Origin: Neobacillus mesonae
GTDB lineage: Bacteria; Bacillota; Bacilli; Bacillales; Cytobacillaceae
Reading direction: 5' to 3'
Assembly (NCBI RefSeq): GCF_001636315.1
Contig: NZ_KV440949.1
Span: 3,466,973 to 3,530,972, forward strand
DNA length: 64,000 nt
The notes beneath the pieces were generated by a model. That model had not been told where the DNA came from. It made no database searches and was given only the letters and a program-made list of their open reading frames with translations. Below are positions 1-9,887 of this stretch, piece by piece (the stretch's first letter is position 1; each line of letters opens with the position of its first letter). Both the position numbers and the translations under genes were made by a program.

Positions 1-2
1 AA

Positions 3-40
3 AAAACAGCCCCTTTTTAGACTGCAAAAGGGACTGTTTT
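3..40 (-). terminator. Intrinsic terminator of the PIG-L gene
   Basis: Inverted repeat (ACAG-CCC-TTTT against AAAA-GGG-CTGT, with one mismatch) just past the stop codon of the minus-strand deacetylase gene. On the minus strand it runs into a T-rich tail at positions 1-6. Confidence 0.75.
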
Positions 41-47
41 AAAAAAA

Positions 48-2552
48 TTATTTGTTTCCTCCATAGCTGATTAGGTTCGTGAAGATACGGTAGCCGCCTG
101 GGACTTGCCCTTGAATTTGACGATAGAATACAAGGTTCGTATATAGATATGTCCCTTTTCCGTATTTCGCCATCAGAATGCCGCCATCGAATGGAGCTTC
201 GCCTGGATCAGCCATTCTGACAAATGTTTCGAAATGGTTATCCCAAGCCATTGGGAAGTATAAGCCTCTTTCTTGAATCCAATGATCCCAATCACTTTCG
301 GTAATTTTATTCGGATAATTGAATAACGGGGAATCAGGCTGTAATACCGTCACCTTCGCATTTTCATCGGTGACTCTCCATTTGATGGAGACGTTTCCAA
401 TCGTTAATGGATATGGTGCGGTTGTTTGAGCGTTCCAGCCATCACCTGGTTTATGGTATTGCACAACTAAGTGCCCGCCATTATAAACATATTCTTTTAA
501 ACGCTCATTGCTGGCAATTAAGTCTGCCCGAGAAAGGTACGCACGGATACCGACAACGATTGTATCGTATTGACTTAAGTCAGCTGTTTTTAAATCGGAC
601 TCCGTAAGCTTTGTAATGTGTAGCCCGGCATTATTTAAATAGTCAGCCACTTTGTCAAAGCCGCTTTCAATGTAGCCGATTTTCAAATTATCATTTTTCA
701 ACAGTTCAAATGCGACGCCATTAACCTGCGCAGGATACTCGTAATAGAAGGTCCCGATATGGTCATAGTTAATTGTCTGAACCGTTGAATTAAAAGTTTT
801 TCCGTTAACGGCGGCTTGAGCAGCAATTTTAAAATCGCCTGCCTTAATATCTTTTGGTGGTGTTAACGTAAAATTAATTTCCTTTTCCTCCAAATGCTTG
901 CTGAATGCAACTTCTGCTTTACTTGGAGAAACCTTCCAGCCTTCTGGAACCTTCAAGGATACAGAAGCCTGTGCAGCATCATCACGGTAGTTTTGTACTT
1001 TAATAGAAACAGGGATTGATTCCTGCACATCAGCCGTATTCACAACAATATCCTCTGGCGATAAAGTGAGGCCGACGTCTGGGAGAACAGCGATGGTGCC
1101 ATTTAAATCTTTCATTTGACTAACTTTTATGCCAGTGGATTCATAGGTGATCTTGGCCTGAATGGCAGGTGTTTTGTAGGCATGATAGTATTCGGCATTT
1201 TCTGGGATTGCTACCTGATAAGATAATTGTTTAACCTCTCCAGGTGCCAAATTTGTTTGATTATTCTTTGAGGTCACATTCCAGCCATCTGGAACAATTA
1301 AATCAGCGTTAACGTTGTGAAGTTTTTGTTTGCCATTATTTTTAAGCGACACTGTCACATGCGTTGTTTGTCCTTTTGTAAGGATGTTAAATTCAGAAGA
1401 TGCGTCAACAACTAACTGTGAAGCTGTAAAGCTAGCTGTCTCAAGCTGTTCTTCTTTGAGCACAAGTTTATGGAGCAAATCATTTTTCACTGCTTCTGAC
1501 AGTTTGGATTGCTTAGTCTTTTTCTGTAAATTGCGCACTTCTTTTAACGTGCTTTGAGATTGCTCGAAAACCTGCTCCCGGCTCGGGTAGGAAGCTACGA
1601 TTGACTCTAATTGGCCTTGAAGTTTTGTAAAATGTACTTTTAAGTCGTTTTCCGTTTTAGGAAGCTCTTTGGCCCAGTCGCTAAAATTATATGGGATTCC
1701 AGCAAAAAGTTCCGGGTTGTTGCCAACTGCGGAATAAAGCAATTCAAGATTTACTTGTCTTGGCGCTGCCGGAATATCGTTACCCATCCCTTGACTTTTA
1801 TGCATATAGCGGGATTGCTCACCCAATTGTGGATACGTCATTTTGTAAATGGGATCGTACATCCCTATTTCAATCGAGGTAGTTACCTGTTCCTTAGTCT
1901 CTGCCGGCAAATACAGCTTCTTCACCTGCCAGACTGATAATCCCTCTTTTAATTGCTCCGGGAATACTGCCGGATTGGCGGCATCCTTAAAGGCACGCTC
2001 TGATAAAATTTCCATCGCTCTGTGATGTCCATGCTGTGTATCAACGTTTCTAAAGGATGGCATGACAATATCAGGCTGATACGTACGAATAAAGCGGATT
2101 AAGCGCTCGTATGTTAATTCTTCTCCCCATTGTGCTAATGTATCTTCAGGACTTTTGGAAAAACCAAAATCATAGATGGCATCGGATGTTGTTTCGCTAA
2201 GGTGGAAGGCTTTAACACCAGTAATTTTCGCTGCTTCAATCATTTCCCGCGAGCGAATGATTCCTAAACCATTGCCCAGCTCATCACCGATTTCATTTTG
2301 CCCGCCTTCACCGCGGTTGCCAATTAAGCTTGACGTTTTTACACCAAGTCCTCTTGATAAATAAGCTAAAAAGTCGCTTCTCTCGTCATCCGGATGGGCA
2401 CCGGTATTCAGAAATGTAACCGTTGTTTCGAGAGGCTTTACTGCATTCCAAAGATCGACATCCGGTTCCTGTGCTTTAGCTGCACTTCCGTTAAACGGCA
2501 TCAGTGAAACCACTAATAAAACAGAAAGTAATCCAAGAAAAAATTTCTTCAC
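48..2552 (-). CDS. Secreted PIG-L/LmbE-family deacetylase with NEW3-type domains
   Basis: Large exported protein of about 834 residues. The N-terminus (MKKFFLGLLSVLLVV...) is a signal peptide. A PIG-L/LmbE zinc deacetylase domain follows, with the AHPDDE metal motif near residue 52 and an HGHH motif near 180. The middle (about 370-590) holds beta-sandwich repeats of the NEW3/CARDB type, and the C-terminus (about 625-800) resembles a GATase/ThuA-like fold. The family removes N-acetyl groups from sugars; the substrate here is unknown. I chose GTG at 2552 because AAAGGGG lies 8 nt upstream; a TTG at 2570 would add six residues and break the signal peptide pattern. It is divergent from a ROK regulator, and a ROK-type palindrome (2627-2647) lies just upstream, so co-regulation with the importer operon is inferred. 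Confidence 0.85.
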   Translation of the reverse strand: MKKFFLGLLSVLLVVSLMPFNGSAAKAQEPDVDLWNAVKPLETTVTFLNTGAHPDDERSDFLAYLSRGLGVKTSSLIGNRGEGGQNEIGDELGNGLGIIRSREMIEAAKITGVKAFHLSETTSDAIYDFGFSKSPEDTLAQWGEELTYERLIRFIRTYQPDIVMPSFRNVDTQHGHHRAMEILSERAFKDAANPAVFPEQLKEGLSVWQVKKLYLPAETKEQVTTSIEIGMYDPIYKMTYPQLGEQSRYMHKSQGMGNDIPAAPRQVNLELLYSAVGNNPELFAGIPYNFSDWAKELPKTENDLKVHFTKLQGQLESIVASYPSREQVFEQSQSTLKEVRNLQKKTKQSKLSEAVKNDLLHKLVLKEEQLETASFTASQLVVDASSEFNILTKGQTTHVTVSLKNNGKQKLHNVNADLIVPDGWNVTSKNNQTNLAPGEVKQLSYQVAIPENAEYYHAYKTPAIQAKITYESTGIKVSQMKDLNGTIAVLPDVGLTLSPEDIVVNTADVQESIPVSIKVQNYRDDAAQASVSLKVPEGWKVSPSKAEVAFSKHLEEKEINFTLTPPKDIKAGDFKIAAQAAVNGKTFNSTVQTINYDHIGTFYYEYPAQVNGVAFELLKNDNLKIGYIESGFDKVADYLNNAGLHITKLTESDLKTADLSQYDTIVVGIRAYLSRADLIASNERLKEYVYNGGHLVVQYHKPGDGWNAQTTAPYPLTIGNVSIKWRVTDENAKVTVLQPDSPLFNYPNKITESDWDHWIQERGLYFPMAWDNHFETFVRMADPGEAPFDGGILMAKYGKGTYLYTNLVFYRQIQGQVPGGYRIFTNLISYGGNK

Positions 2553-2626
2553 CCTTGTAACCCCTTTCAAGTAGTTTTAAAAAAATAACTTACGGGACAC
2601 CCTCCTTTGGCCTAATCATTAATAGG

Positions 2627-2647
2627 TTAGTTAAATTACCTAACTAA
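2627..2647. promoter_or_regulatory. ROK-type operator, PIG-L side
   Basis: Palindrome TTAGTT-N9-AACTAA, extending to GTTAGTTA/TAACTAAC arms. It has the same arms and 9-bp spacer as the site at 2848-2868. ROK/XylR-type regulators are known to bind TTAGTT...AACTAA sites. It lies 75 bp upstream of the deacetylase start. Confidence 0.7.
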
Positions 2648-2847
2648 CGGTAGATAACTCCTACTAATTAATAATTACCATCATAAGAGAAAAAAGTAAA
2701 TACTCTAGATATTCAGAAAATTAAAACGGTAATTTGGTCCTATAGTCAATATAAATATGGTTATATTAGACTATAAATATATATATTGTGAAAATTACCA
2801 ATTTATTAAAAATAATTGTTGTAAACGGTTACTAATTAAGTTATATT

Positions 2848-2868
2848 TTAGTTAATTATTGAAACTAA
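2848..2868. promoter_or_regulatory. ROK-type operator, ROK-gene side
   Basis: Second TTAGTT-N9-AACTAA palindrome, 33 bp upstream of the ROK start codon. Its identity in arms and spacing to 2627-2647 suggests that one regulator controls both divergent units and itself. Confidence 0.7.
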
Positions 2869-2900
2869 CTAACTCAACAAATAATTAAGGCCGTGATGCA

Positions 2901-4112
2901 ATGAGTATGAACGAAAGCAAAATGCAAATTAAATCGCAAAACAAAAAAAGAATACTGCAGTGTATTTTGGAAAATGCCCCCATTTCAAGGGCTGAAATTG
3001 CTGGGAAAATGAAGATTAGTAAGCCGACAGTTTCACTTCTAGTGGATGAACTAATCCAGGAAAATTGGATTTTTGAAAAAGGAATTGGCGAATCCACTTC
3101 GCAGGGAGGAAGAAGGCCGATCCATCTTTATTTTAACGAAAAAGCAGCCTATGTCATTGGCACTGATATTGGCGGTACAAAAGTAAAAATGGTCATCAGC
3201 GACTTAAACGGGACGATCATCGCCTGCAGCAGTTTTCCGACAGAGCAATTTTTACAAACTGGGCTATTAAAGAAAATTGCGAAGGAAATCGAATTAATGA
3301 TTCAGAAGAATCATATTGATCAGAAAAAGATTTTAGGAATGGGTGCGGGGGTGCCGGGAATTACCGAGACAACCTGCGGGATTGTAACGGAGGCTCCCAG
3401 CTTAAATTGGATTCGATATCCGTTCATTAAAGAAGCCGAACGCTATATGTCCTTTCCAATTTACGTGGATAATGATGTCAATGTAGCGGTACTGGGGGAA
3501 CAATGGCTTGGCAGCGCCAAACAAAAAGAAAATGTAATGTTTATCGCTATCGGCACTGGGATTGGGAGCGGGATGATCATTCATAATCAATTGTATCGAG
3601 GATCCTCCAATGCCGCAGGTGAAATGGGGTATATGGTGACAGATAAAAACGATATGAAAAATGAATTTAAGCCTGTTTTTCATCGTTATGGATACCTCGA
3701 AAGTGTGGCCGGTGGAAAAGCGATTGGTGAAAAACTAACTAAATTAGTCCGGCAGAGCCCGGGCCATTCGTTATACGAAAAAGCCCAATTGGAAGAGTTA
3801 ACAGGAGAAATGGCATTTGCCCTAGCGAAAAAAGGAGACGAAATCGCTCTTCAAGTAATAAATGAGGCGATTGAGCATATAGCTTATGGAATTGTGAATG
3901 CGGCAAGTTTATTAAATCCAGAGGTTATTATTTTGGGAGGTGGTGTGTTTAAATCATCTGAATTTATTTTACCCAAACTCCGTGAAATCGTGGATCACTA
4001 TCTTCCAAGTTCAGTAGAATTGAGAGTATCACAGTTAGGGGAAAATGCCGGAGTTTTGGGAGCTGTTTCACTGTTTTTACGGGAACACGAAAGCATGATT
4101 AACTTTTTTTAA
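2901..4112 (+). CDS. ROK-family transcriptional regulator
   Basis: A 403-residue NagC/XylR-type repressor. The N-terminal winged helix-turn-helix (about residues 15-65, ...ISRAEIAGKMKISKPTVS...) is followed by a ROK sugar-kinase-like fold with a DIGGTK phosphate-binding motif near 95 and GIGTGIGSG near 215. The effector is probably a sugar or sugar phosphate. Upstream SD is weak; ATG 2901 or 2907 are both possible. The gene leads an apparent operon with the ABC importer (15 bp to the next gene). Two TTAGTT-N9-AACTAA palindromes in the divergent promoter are its likely operators. Confidence 0.9.
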   Translation: MSMNESKMQIKSQNKKRILQCILENAPISRAEIAGKMKISKPTVSLLVDELIQENWIFEKGIGESTSQGGRRPIHLYFNEKAAYVIGTDIGGTKVKMVISDLNGTIIACSSFPTEQFLQTGLLKKIAKEIELMIQKNHIDQKKILGMGAGVPGITETTCGIVTEAPSLNWIRYPFIKEAERYMSFPIYVDNDVNVAVLGEQWLGSAKQKENVMFIAIGTGIGSGMIIHNQLYRGSSNAAGEMGYMVTDKNDMKNEFKPVFHRYGYLESVAGGKAIGEKLTKLVRQSPGHSLYEKAQLEELTGEMAFALAKKGDEIALQVINEAIEHIAYGIVNAASLLNPEVIILGGGVFKSSEFILPKLREIVDHYLPSSVELRVSQLGENAGVLGAVSLFLREHESMINFF

Positions 4113-4127
4113 CAAGGGGGAATTGTT

Positions 4128-5228
4128 GTGAAAAACAAGAAAAAAGTATCGATTATTACCGCACTAACATTATCGGTGTCACTGCTTCTTGCTGCTTGCG
4201 GCGGTGATACGGAGAAATCTTCAAGCACACCTTCTAAGAAAGCAGGCGACAAAAACGAAGCAAAGATGGAGGACAAAATTGTCGTCTATTCACCACATGG
4301 AAAAGATATTCTATCAAAATTTGAACAGCAATTTGAAGCGAAATACAACGTTGATGTGGAATGGCTTGACATGGGCTCACAAGAGGTTCTTGACCGGATT
4401 CGCTCGGAAAAAAATAATCCGCAGGCGGATGTATGGTGGGGAGCCCCTTCCGTAAACTTCGACCAGGCAAAAGATGAGGGGCTTTTAGCACCATATAAAC
4501 CATCTTACGCCGATAGCATAGATGCCGGTTTCCACGATCCTGACTGGAATTGGTCCGGTACAAGCCAAACACCTGAAGTTATTATGTACAACAGTAAACT
4601 AGTGAAAAAAGAAGACGCCCCTAAGGATTGGGATGAATTATTGGATCCGAAGTGGAAGGATAAAATTATTATCCGTTACCCGCTTGCTTCAGGAACGATG
4701 AGGACGATTTTTTCAGCCATGATTTACCGTGACTTCAAGGATTCAAATGACCCGGCGAAAGGCTATGAATGGTTGAAACAGCTGGATGCCAATACAAAGG
4801 AATACTCCGCGAATCCGGAAATGATGTACAACAAAGTGGCAAAAGGCGAAGGTGTTCTTTCTGTTTGGGCAATGCCTGATGTTGTTATGTTAAAGGAAAA
4901 TAAGAATTATCCATTTGAATTCAATGTTCCAGCGAGCGGAACACCGGTATTAACGGAAGGTATCGCCGTTGTGAAAGGTGCGCCGCATCCTAAAGCAGCG
5001 GAAGCATTCTATGAATTTGTCAATACGCCTGAAGCGGCAAAACTGCTCGCTGAGGAATTTTACCGAATTCCAACAAGAAAAGATGTAAAAGATCTTCCAG
5101 CATGGATCACCGAAACTGAAATTAAACCGATGGATATCGATTGGAAAGTGTTCCAAAAAGAAGGCGACGGCTGGATGAAGCATTGGGATGAAAACATCAA
5201 GAACGGTGCAAAAGAAATCAAACAATAG
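4128..5228 (+). CDS. ABC importer substrate-binding lipoprotein (Fe3+/AfuA-like class)
   Basis: A 366-residue lipoprotein with a signal peptide and LLAAC lipobox (Cys near residue 24), then a periplasmic-binding-protein type II fold (KIVVYSPHGKDILSKFEQQF...). It resembles the iron(III)/AfuA/2-aminoethylphosphonate branch. Members of that branch bind ferric ions, sugar phosphates or phosphonates, so the iron label should not be taken at face value. No triad of iron-coordinating tyrosines is obvious to me. GTG start with AAGGGGG 7 nt upstream. It is followed after 13 bp by the ATPase gene. Under a ROK regulator, a sugar-type ligand is inferred. Confidence 0.85.
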   Translation: MKNKKKVSIITALTLSVSLLLAACGGDTEKSSSTPSKKAGDKNEAKMEDKIVVYSPHGKDILSKFEQQFEAKYNVDVEWLDMGSQEVLDRIRSEKNNPQADVWWGAPSVNFDQAKDEGLLAPYKPSYADSIDAGFHDPDWNWSGTSQTPEVIMYNSKLVKKEDAPKDWDELLDPKWKDKIIIRYPLASGTMRTIFSAMIYRDFKDSNDPAKGYEWLKQLDANTKEYSANPEMMYNKVAKGEGVLSVWAMPDVVMLKENKNYPFEFNVPASGTPVLTEGIAVVKGAPHPKAAEAFYEFVNTPEAAKLLAEEFYRIPTRKDVKDLPAWITETEIKPMDIDWKVFQKEGDGWMKHWDENIKNGAKEIKQ

Positions 5229-5241
5229 GAAGTGGTAGGTA

Positions 5242-6345
5242 ATGGCGTCGATTAAGATTGATCAAGTCCAAAAGGCTTTTGGAAAAGTAATAGCAGTAGA
5301 TCATTTAAACTTGGAAATTAAGGACGGAGAATTCTTTACCTTTCTTGGTCCAAGCGGATGCGGTAAAACCACTACGCTAAGAATGATTGCTGGTTTTTAT
5401 TACCCGACAAAAGGCATTATTCGTTTTGGCGATAAAGATATGACGCGCGTACCTCCTGAAAAAAGAAATACGGGCATGGTTTTTCAAAACTATGCCCTTT
5501 TTCCGCATATGACGGTGTTTGAAAATGTAGCTTTTGGTTTGAGAGTGAGAAAAATGGCTGCAAATGAAGTGAAAACACGTGTACAGGACGTATTGCGCAA
5601 AGTCAGGCTAGAGAAATATTCGGATCGTCAAGTGAGCCAGTTGAGCGGCGGGCAGCAGCAGCGTGTTGCCTTGGCGCGGGCATTGGTCATCGAACCGGAA
5701 ATTCTTCTTCTTGATGAGCCGTTGAGTAACCTGGATGCCAAGCTTCGGGATGAGATGCGGAGTGAAATATTAAGGCTGCAAAAGGAATATAAAATCACGA
5801 CCATTTATGTAACCCATGACCAAGCAGAAGCATTATCGATGAGTGACCGGATTGCCGTGTTTAATTTTGGGGTCTGCCACCAAGTTGGGACACCTTCTGA
5901 AATTTATAATCAGCCTGCAAATGATTTTGTTGCAAGTTTTATAGGTGAAATAAATCTTTTGGAAGTTAATGATTATAAAGTAGAACAAAACCATGTTAGT
6001 GTTTCTGCCCAAGTTGGCCCCGAGCCGGAAAAGATGATTGTACATAATCATCCATTTAATTTTAACCCAGATTTAGCAGGTAACCTTTCCTTATCGATTC
6101 GGCCGGAGGCAATTAAAATTTTGGATAAGCAAACAGACGAAACAAATGTATTAAAAGGAAAGATTGAGAAAGTGGAATTCTTGGGAGCGGTCATTAATCT
6201 TACTGTAAATGTGGCCGGACAGCTTCTCCAAGCGAATCTATTAAACAACCGATTACAGCAATTAAAATCTGGAGCGGATGTTTGGGTACAGCTCCCGGAG
6301 GACCAAATTCGAATCATCCCAATGGTAAGCGGTGATGCCCCATGA
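5242..6345 (+). CDS. ABC importer ATP-binding protein (PotA/FbpC type)
   Basis: A 367-residue ATPase with Walker A GPSGCGKTT near residue 38, signature LSGGQQQR near 134, Walker B ILLLDEPLSNLD near 155 and a C-terminal TOBE domain (about 280-360). Such C-terminal domains are typical of importers for polyamines, iron or sugars. It shares ATGA with the following permease gene (stop and start overlap), a sign of translational coupling. Confidence 0.92.
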   Translation: MASIKIDQVQKAFGKVIAVDHLNLEIKDGEFFTFLGPSGCGKTTTLRMIAGFYYPTKGIIRFGDKDMTRVPPEKRNTGMVFQNYALFPHMTVFENVAFGLRVRKMAANEVKTRVQDVLRKVRLEKYSDRQVSQLSGGQQQRVALARALVIEPEILLLDEPLSNLDAKLRDEMRSEILRLQKEYKITTIYVTHDQAEALSMSDRIAVFNFGVCHQVGTPSEIYNQPANDFVASFIGEINLLEVNDYKVEQNHVSVSAQVGPEPEKMIVHNHPFNFNPDLAGNLSLSIRPEAIKILDKQTDETNVLKGKIEKVEFLGAVINLTVNVAGQLLQANLLNNRLQQLKSGADVWVQLPEDQIRIIPMVSGDAP

Positions 6346-8033
6346 TTAAAAACCGTGATACCAGATTTACAATCCTGCTGCTGATTCCGGTTCTTTTGGT
6401 ATTGATTGCCTATGTTCTCTATCCTTCGTTAAGGACTTTTATGGAGAGTTTACAAACAAACAACGGTATTTCATTCGCAAACTACCAGGATTTTTTCACC
6501 CAGGAATCGAAAACCAATCTAGAAGCTTTATGGAATTCCGTTTATATTTCCATTTTAAGTGTACTAGTTAGTGCGCTAATTGGGATTCCGCTGGCATTTA
6601 TTTTTAATCGTTATGATTTTCCCGGTAGAGGATTCTTTGCGTCCGCTGCCATCATGCCAATCGTTCTTCCGTCACTGGTCGGTGTTATGGCGTTTATGTT
6701 TTTATACGGAGAGACGGGTCTGGTTCCGAATGCCATCAAGGATTTATTCGGGCTTGAAAAAGTTCCATTTAAGATTGGCGGAGTTTCCGGGATTTTAATT
6801 GTCCACGCCTATACGATGTATGTGTATTTTTATATGACCGTATCGTCGGCGATTAATAAAATCGACCCGAGTCTAGAAGAGGCTGCCTATAATTTAGGGG
6901 CCAGCCGTTTTAACGTTTTTTGGAAGGTAACGTTTCCACTGCTGACTCCGGCGATTGTGGCTGCGTCGTTATTAGTATTTATGATTTCGATGGCCTCCTT
7001 TAGTGCACCGTTTCTTTTGGCAGGGGGTTACCGTGTATTAAGTTTACAAATCTATTTTTCAAAATTAAATGGAGATATGGAGGTCGCCGCCACCCAATCT
7101 GTCATTCTATCGATTGTGTCGATTTCCTTCTTATTATTTATGCGTTGGTATCAAAACAGGAAGGATTACCGGATGGCGACAAAGGGGATAGGTGCCCATC
7201 GCAGCGAAGTGAAAAATCCTGTGATGAAATGGGTGATGGTTTTAATCGGGATTGTTGGAGTCATTATTTTGCTCCTGCCACACTTTACGGTTCTGCTCCT
7301 CTCGTTAGTGCCGGATGGAACATGGACGTGGCAGACGTACCCAACTGTGTTTAATTTTGAAAACTATCGATTATTGCTGCAGGATCCAAATATTTTTAAG
7401 CCATTAAAAAATAGTTTATTTTTAGCTCTTATTGCGACAGCGGGGAATTTAGTATTCGGTGTATTAACGTCTTATTTGTTAGTCAAACGGAAATTTATCG
7501 GAAAAAATTTCGTTGATATTTTGGTGATGATTCCATGGGCCCTGCCTGCTACCGTTATCGGGATGAATCTGATCTTTGCTTTTAACGAGCCAAATATCTT
7601 TTCGTTTGGAAACATTCTTGTCGGTACGTTCTGGATCTTGCCGCTCGCCTATTTTGTCCGCCACATTCCATTAGTGGTCAGGTCCACGAATGCGGTGCTT
7701 GAACAATTAGATGATTCGATTGAGGAAGCTTCCAGAAATCTCGGTGCCCGCTGGTTTTATACCTTTAGAAGGGTCATTCTGCCAATTATTATGCCGGGTG
7801 TCCTATCGGGTACATTACTGGCATTCGTAGAGTCGGTCGGGGAATTCCCAACTTCGGTGTTGTTGTACACCATTTCCAACCGGCCGATTTCGATTGAAAT
7901 CATGAACCAGCTAAGAATGTTTAATATGGGTCAGGCTGCAGCCTATGGAATGATTCAAATTGCCCTAATTGCCATTGTATTGTTTATTTCAAACAAGTTT
8001 TTCGGTGTCAAGGCCGAACAATCATTGTCTTAA
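6342..8033 (+). CDS. ABC importer permease, two fused membrane domains (FbpB-like)
   Basis: A 563-residue integral membrane protein made of two BPD_transp_1 units in tandem, each with an EAA loop: EEAAYNLGASRFNVFWKV near residue 180 and EEASRNLGARWFYTFRRV near 465. This double-permease layout is usual for FbpB/AfuB-class importers, where a single polypeptide replaces the permease dimer. Starts inside the ATPase stop codon. Confidence 0.92.
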   Translation: MIKNRDTRFTILLLIPVLLVLIAYVLYPSLRTFMESLQTNNGISFANYQDFFTQESKTNLEALWNSVYISILSVLVSALIGIPLAFIFNRYDFPGRGFFASAAIMPIVLPSLVGVMAFMFLYGETGLVPNAIKDLFGLEKVPFKIGGVSGILIVHAYTMYVYFYMTVSSAINKIDPSLEEAAYNLGASRFNVFWKVTFPLLTPAIVAASLLVFMISMASFSAPFLLAGGYRVLSLQIYFSKLNGDMEVAATQSVILSIVSISFLLFMRWYQNRKDYRMATKGIGAHRSEVKNPVMKWVMVLIGIVGVIILLLPHFTVLLLSLVPDGTWTWQTYPTVFNFENYRLLLQDPNIFKPLKNSLFLALIATAGNLVFGVLTSYLLVKRKFIGKNFVDILVMIPWALPATVIGMNLIFAFNEPNIFSFGNILVGTFWILPLAYFVRHIPLVVRSTNAVLEQLDDSIEEASRNLGARWFYTFRRVILPIIMPGVLSGTLLAFVESVGEFPTSVLLYTISNRPISIEIMNQLRMFNMGQAAAYGMIQIALIAIVLFISNKFFGVKAEQSLS

Positions 8034-8049
8034 AATCGGAGATGAAAAG

Positions 8050-9540
8050 ATGAGTAGATTAGAGGAGTTTATCAAGAACGAAGGAACTGCTTTTCCGGGG
8101 AAAACTTATGTAGATGAACTGTTAAAGCCGGTGTTTAACGATCAGCGCGATTACCTGTTTCATGCCATGTTTGATATTCACCGTGCCCATGTGATTATGC
8201 TTGAGGAACAAAACATTATAGATTCTGATGAAGCAAGAGAGATGCTGAAGGGCATCAATAAGGTTGCCAAGGCAGATGTCAGCCAAATAATGTATCAGCC
8301 GCAATTTGAAGACTTGTTTTTCATGATGGAGGCAAAAATCGGTGAAGAAATCGGCTCCGAGTTAGCGGGTAAAATTCATATCGGCCGAAGCAGGAACGAT
8401 ATGGGGGTGGCCATGTACCGCTTAGTGCTGAGGGGACATCTGCTGGAATTATTGGGTAATGCCTATCGGTTAAGCGAAGCTTTATTGGACCAGGCTGATC
8501 AGCATACGGAAACGTACATTACCGGCTATACCCATACGCAGCCGGCCCAGCCGACGACGCTTGGGCATTATCTATTAGCGGTATATGATGTGTTGCAGCG
8601 GGATATTAAACGGTTGTGGGCAGCCTATGAAACGGTTAATCAATCATCACTTGGTGCGGCTGCCTTGACTACCACCGGTTTCCCAATTTGCCGTGCGCGG
8701 ACATGCGAGCTTTTAGGTTTTGATAAAATGATTGAAAACTCCTATGACTGTATTGGAGGAGCCGATTATTTACTGGAAACCTCGTCTGCTCTGATGACCT
8801 GTATGGTGAACACAGGGAGATGGATTCAAGACTTTTTGCAGCACGTCACAAGGGAATTTGGTTCATTTTACGTGGCTGACTCTTATGTACAGGTTAGCAG
8901 CATCATGCCGCAGAAGCGCAATCCGGTGTCGATAGAACATTCCCGTTCGATTGCCAGCAGCGCCTATGGTGAGGCCTTGGCTGCGATGAACATGATTCAC
9001 AATACGCCGTTCGGGGATATTGTCGATACGGAAGATGACCTGCAGCCGCATTTGTATCGTGCCTTTACGAATGCTGGCCGGGTAATGAAATTAATGTATG
9101 CCGTCATAACGACTCTTAAGGTAAACGGTGAACATACTAAAAAGATGGCAAGGAAATCATGTATCACGATTACGGAACTAGCGGATACCCTTGCAAGGGA
9201 TTATGGTATCTCCTTTAGAAAAGCACACTCCATCGCGAGCTTTATTTCGAAAAAAACAACCGGTGCTGGGAAGGAATTATATGAATGGAAAATCGATGAA
9301 ATTAACGAAATGATCAGCGGGTTCGTCGATGTTTCACTTACAGAAGAGGAATGGAAAAAGATCATTTCACCGGAGTACTTTGTTGAGATTAGAAGTATCC
9401 AGGGCGGCCCAAGTCCAAAAGAGGCTGTGAGAATGATAGGAGAAAGGAAACAAAAGCTAGGTTTGCAGAAAAATGATTACAGTAATCTTGTCGAAGAGCT
9501 GAATAATAGAAGAAACAAATTGGTGGGGTATACTATTTGA
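8050..9540 (+). CDS. Argininosuccinate lyase-like fumarase-superfamily enzyme
   Basis: A 496-residue member of the fumarase/aspartase superfamily. Visible motifs are HIGRSRNDM near residue 110, YTHTQPAQPTT near 160, and the signature loop SSIMPQKRNP near 282. The family makes or breaks C-N bonds with release of fumarate. Closest named family is ArgH, but no argG or arginine gene is nearby, and it sits as the last gene of a ROK-controlled importer operon. It may act on an imported succinyl/aspartyl adduct rather than argininosuccinate (inference). ATG at 8050 follows GGAG with an 8-nt gap; an in-frame upstream extension overlaps the permease gene and is unlikely. Confidence 0.8.
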   Translation: MSRLEEFIKNEGTAFPGKTYVDELLKPVFNDQRDYLFHAMFDIHRAHVIMLEEQNIIDSDEAREMLKGINKVAKADVSQIMYQPQFEDLFFMMEAKIGEEIGSELAGKIHIGRSRNDMGVAMYRLVLRGHLLELLGNAYRLSEALLDQADQHTETYITGYTHTQPAQPTTLGHYLLAVYDVLQRDIKRLWAAYETVNQSSLGAAALTTTGFPICRARTCELLGFDKMIENSYDCIGGADYLLETSSALMTCMVNTGRWIQDFLQHVTREFGSFYVADSYVQVSSIMPQKRNPVSIEHSRSIASSAYGEALAAMNMIHNTPFGDIVDTEDDLQPHLYRAFTNAGRVMKLMYAVITTLKVNGEHTKKMARKSCITITELADTLARDYGISFRKAHSIASFISKKTTGAGKELYEWKIDEINEMISGFVDVSLTEEEWKKIISPEYFVEIRSIQGGPSPKEAVRMIGERKQKLGLQKNDYSNLVEELNNRRNKLVGYTI

Positions 9541-9611
9541 GTTGCTTTTGATAGGCTGCCGGAGTTTCGCGGGGGTATTAAAGATAAATTTTTGTTTTTT
9601 TAGGTGTAAGT

Positions 9612-9638
9612 TGTCCCATAGGCAGTTTCTATGGGACA
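9612..9638 (+). terminator. Hairpin after the importer/lyase operon
   Basis: Perfect 10-bp stem TGTCCCATAG/CTATGGGACA with a 7-nt loop, followed by a short T-rich stretch. It lies 72 bp past the lyase stop. Confidence 0.6.
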
Positions 9639-9660
9639 GTTTGTTGCAATTTTAAAGTGG

Positions 9661-9875
9661 TTTTGTCTCCAAGAAGCCCTATTAAAGACAATTTTGTGCT
9701 TGCTGAGGGAGGTTTTGTCTCCAAGAAGCTCTATTAAAGAAAATTTTCCTGTTTTTCGGAGGATTTTGTCTTTAAGTTGCTTTATTAAAGACAATTTGCG
9801 GCTTGCCGAGAGCGATTTTGTCTCCAAGAGCCCCCATTAAAGACAATCTCCCATTTTCCTAGAACCAATTTGTCC
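9661..9875. repeat. 52-bp tandem array 1 (TTTTGTCT...ATTAAAGACAA family)
   Basis: About four units. TTTTGTCT starts at 9661, 9713, 9764 and 9816, with a decayed copy near 9868 (periods 52, 51, 52, 52). Each unit has TTGTCT and AGACAA arms about 17 nt apart around an AAGAAGCCC-like segment. Lies between convergent genes; no credible ORF. Confidence 0.9.
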
Positions 9876-9887
9876 TCAATTTTTTAC

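Noticed and set aside
8050..9540. Calling this gene argH outright
   Set aside because: Motifs fit the superfamily, but operon context and the SSIMPQKRNP variant do not support an arginine role.
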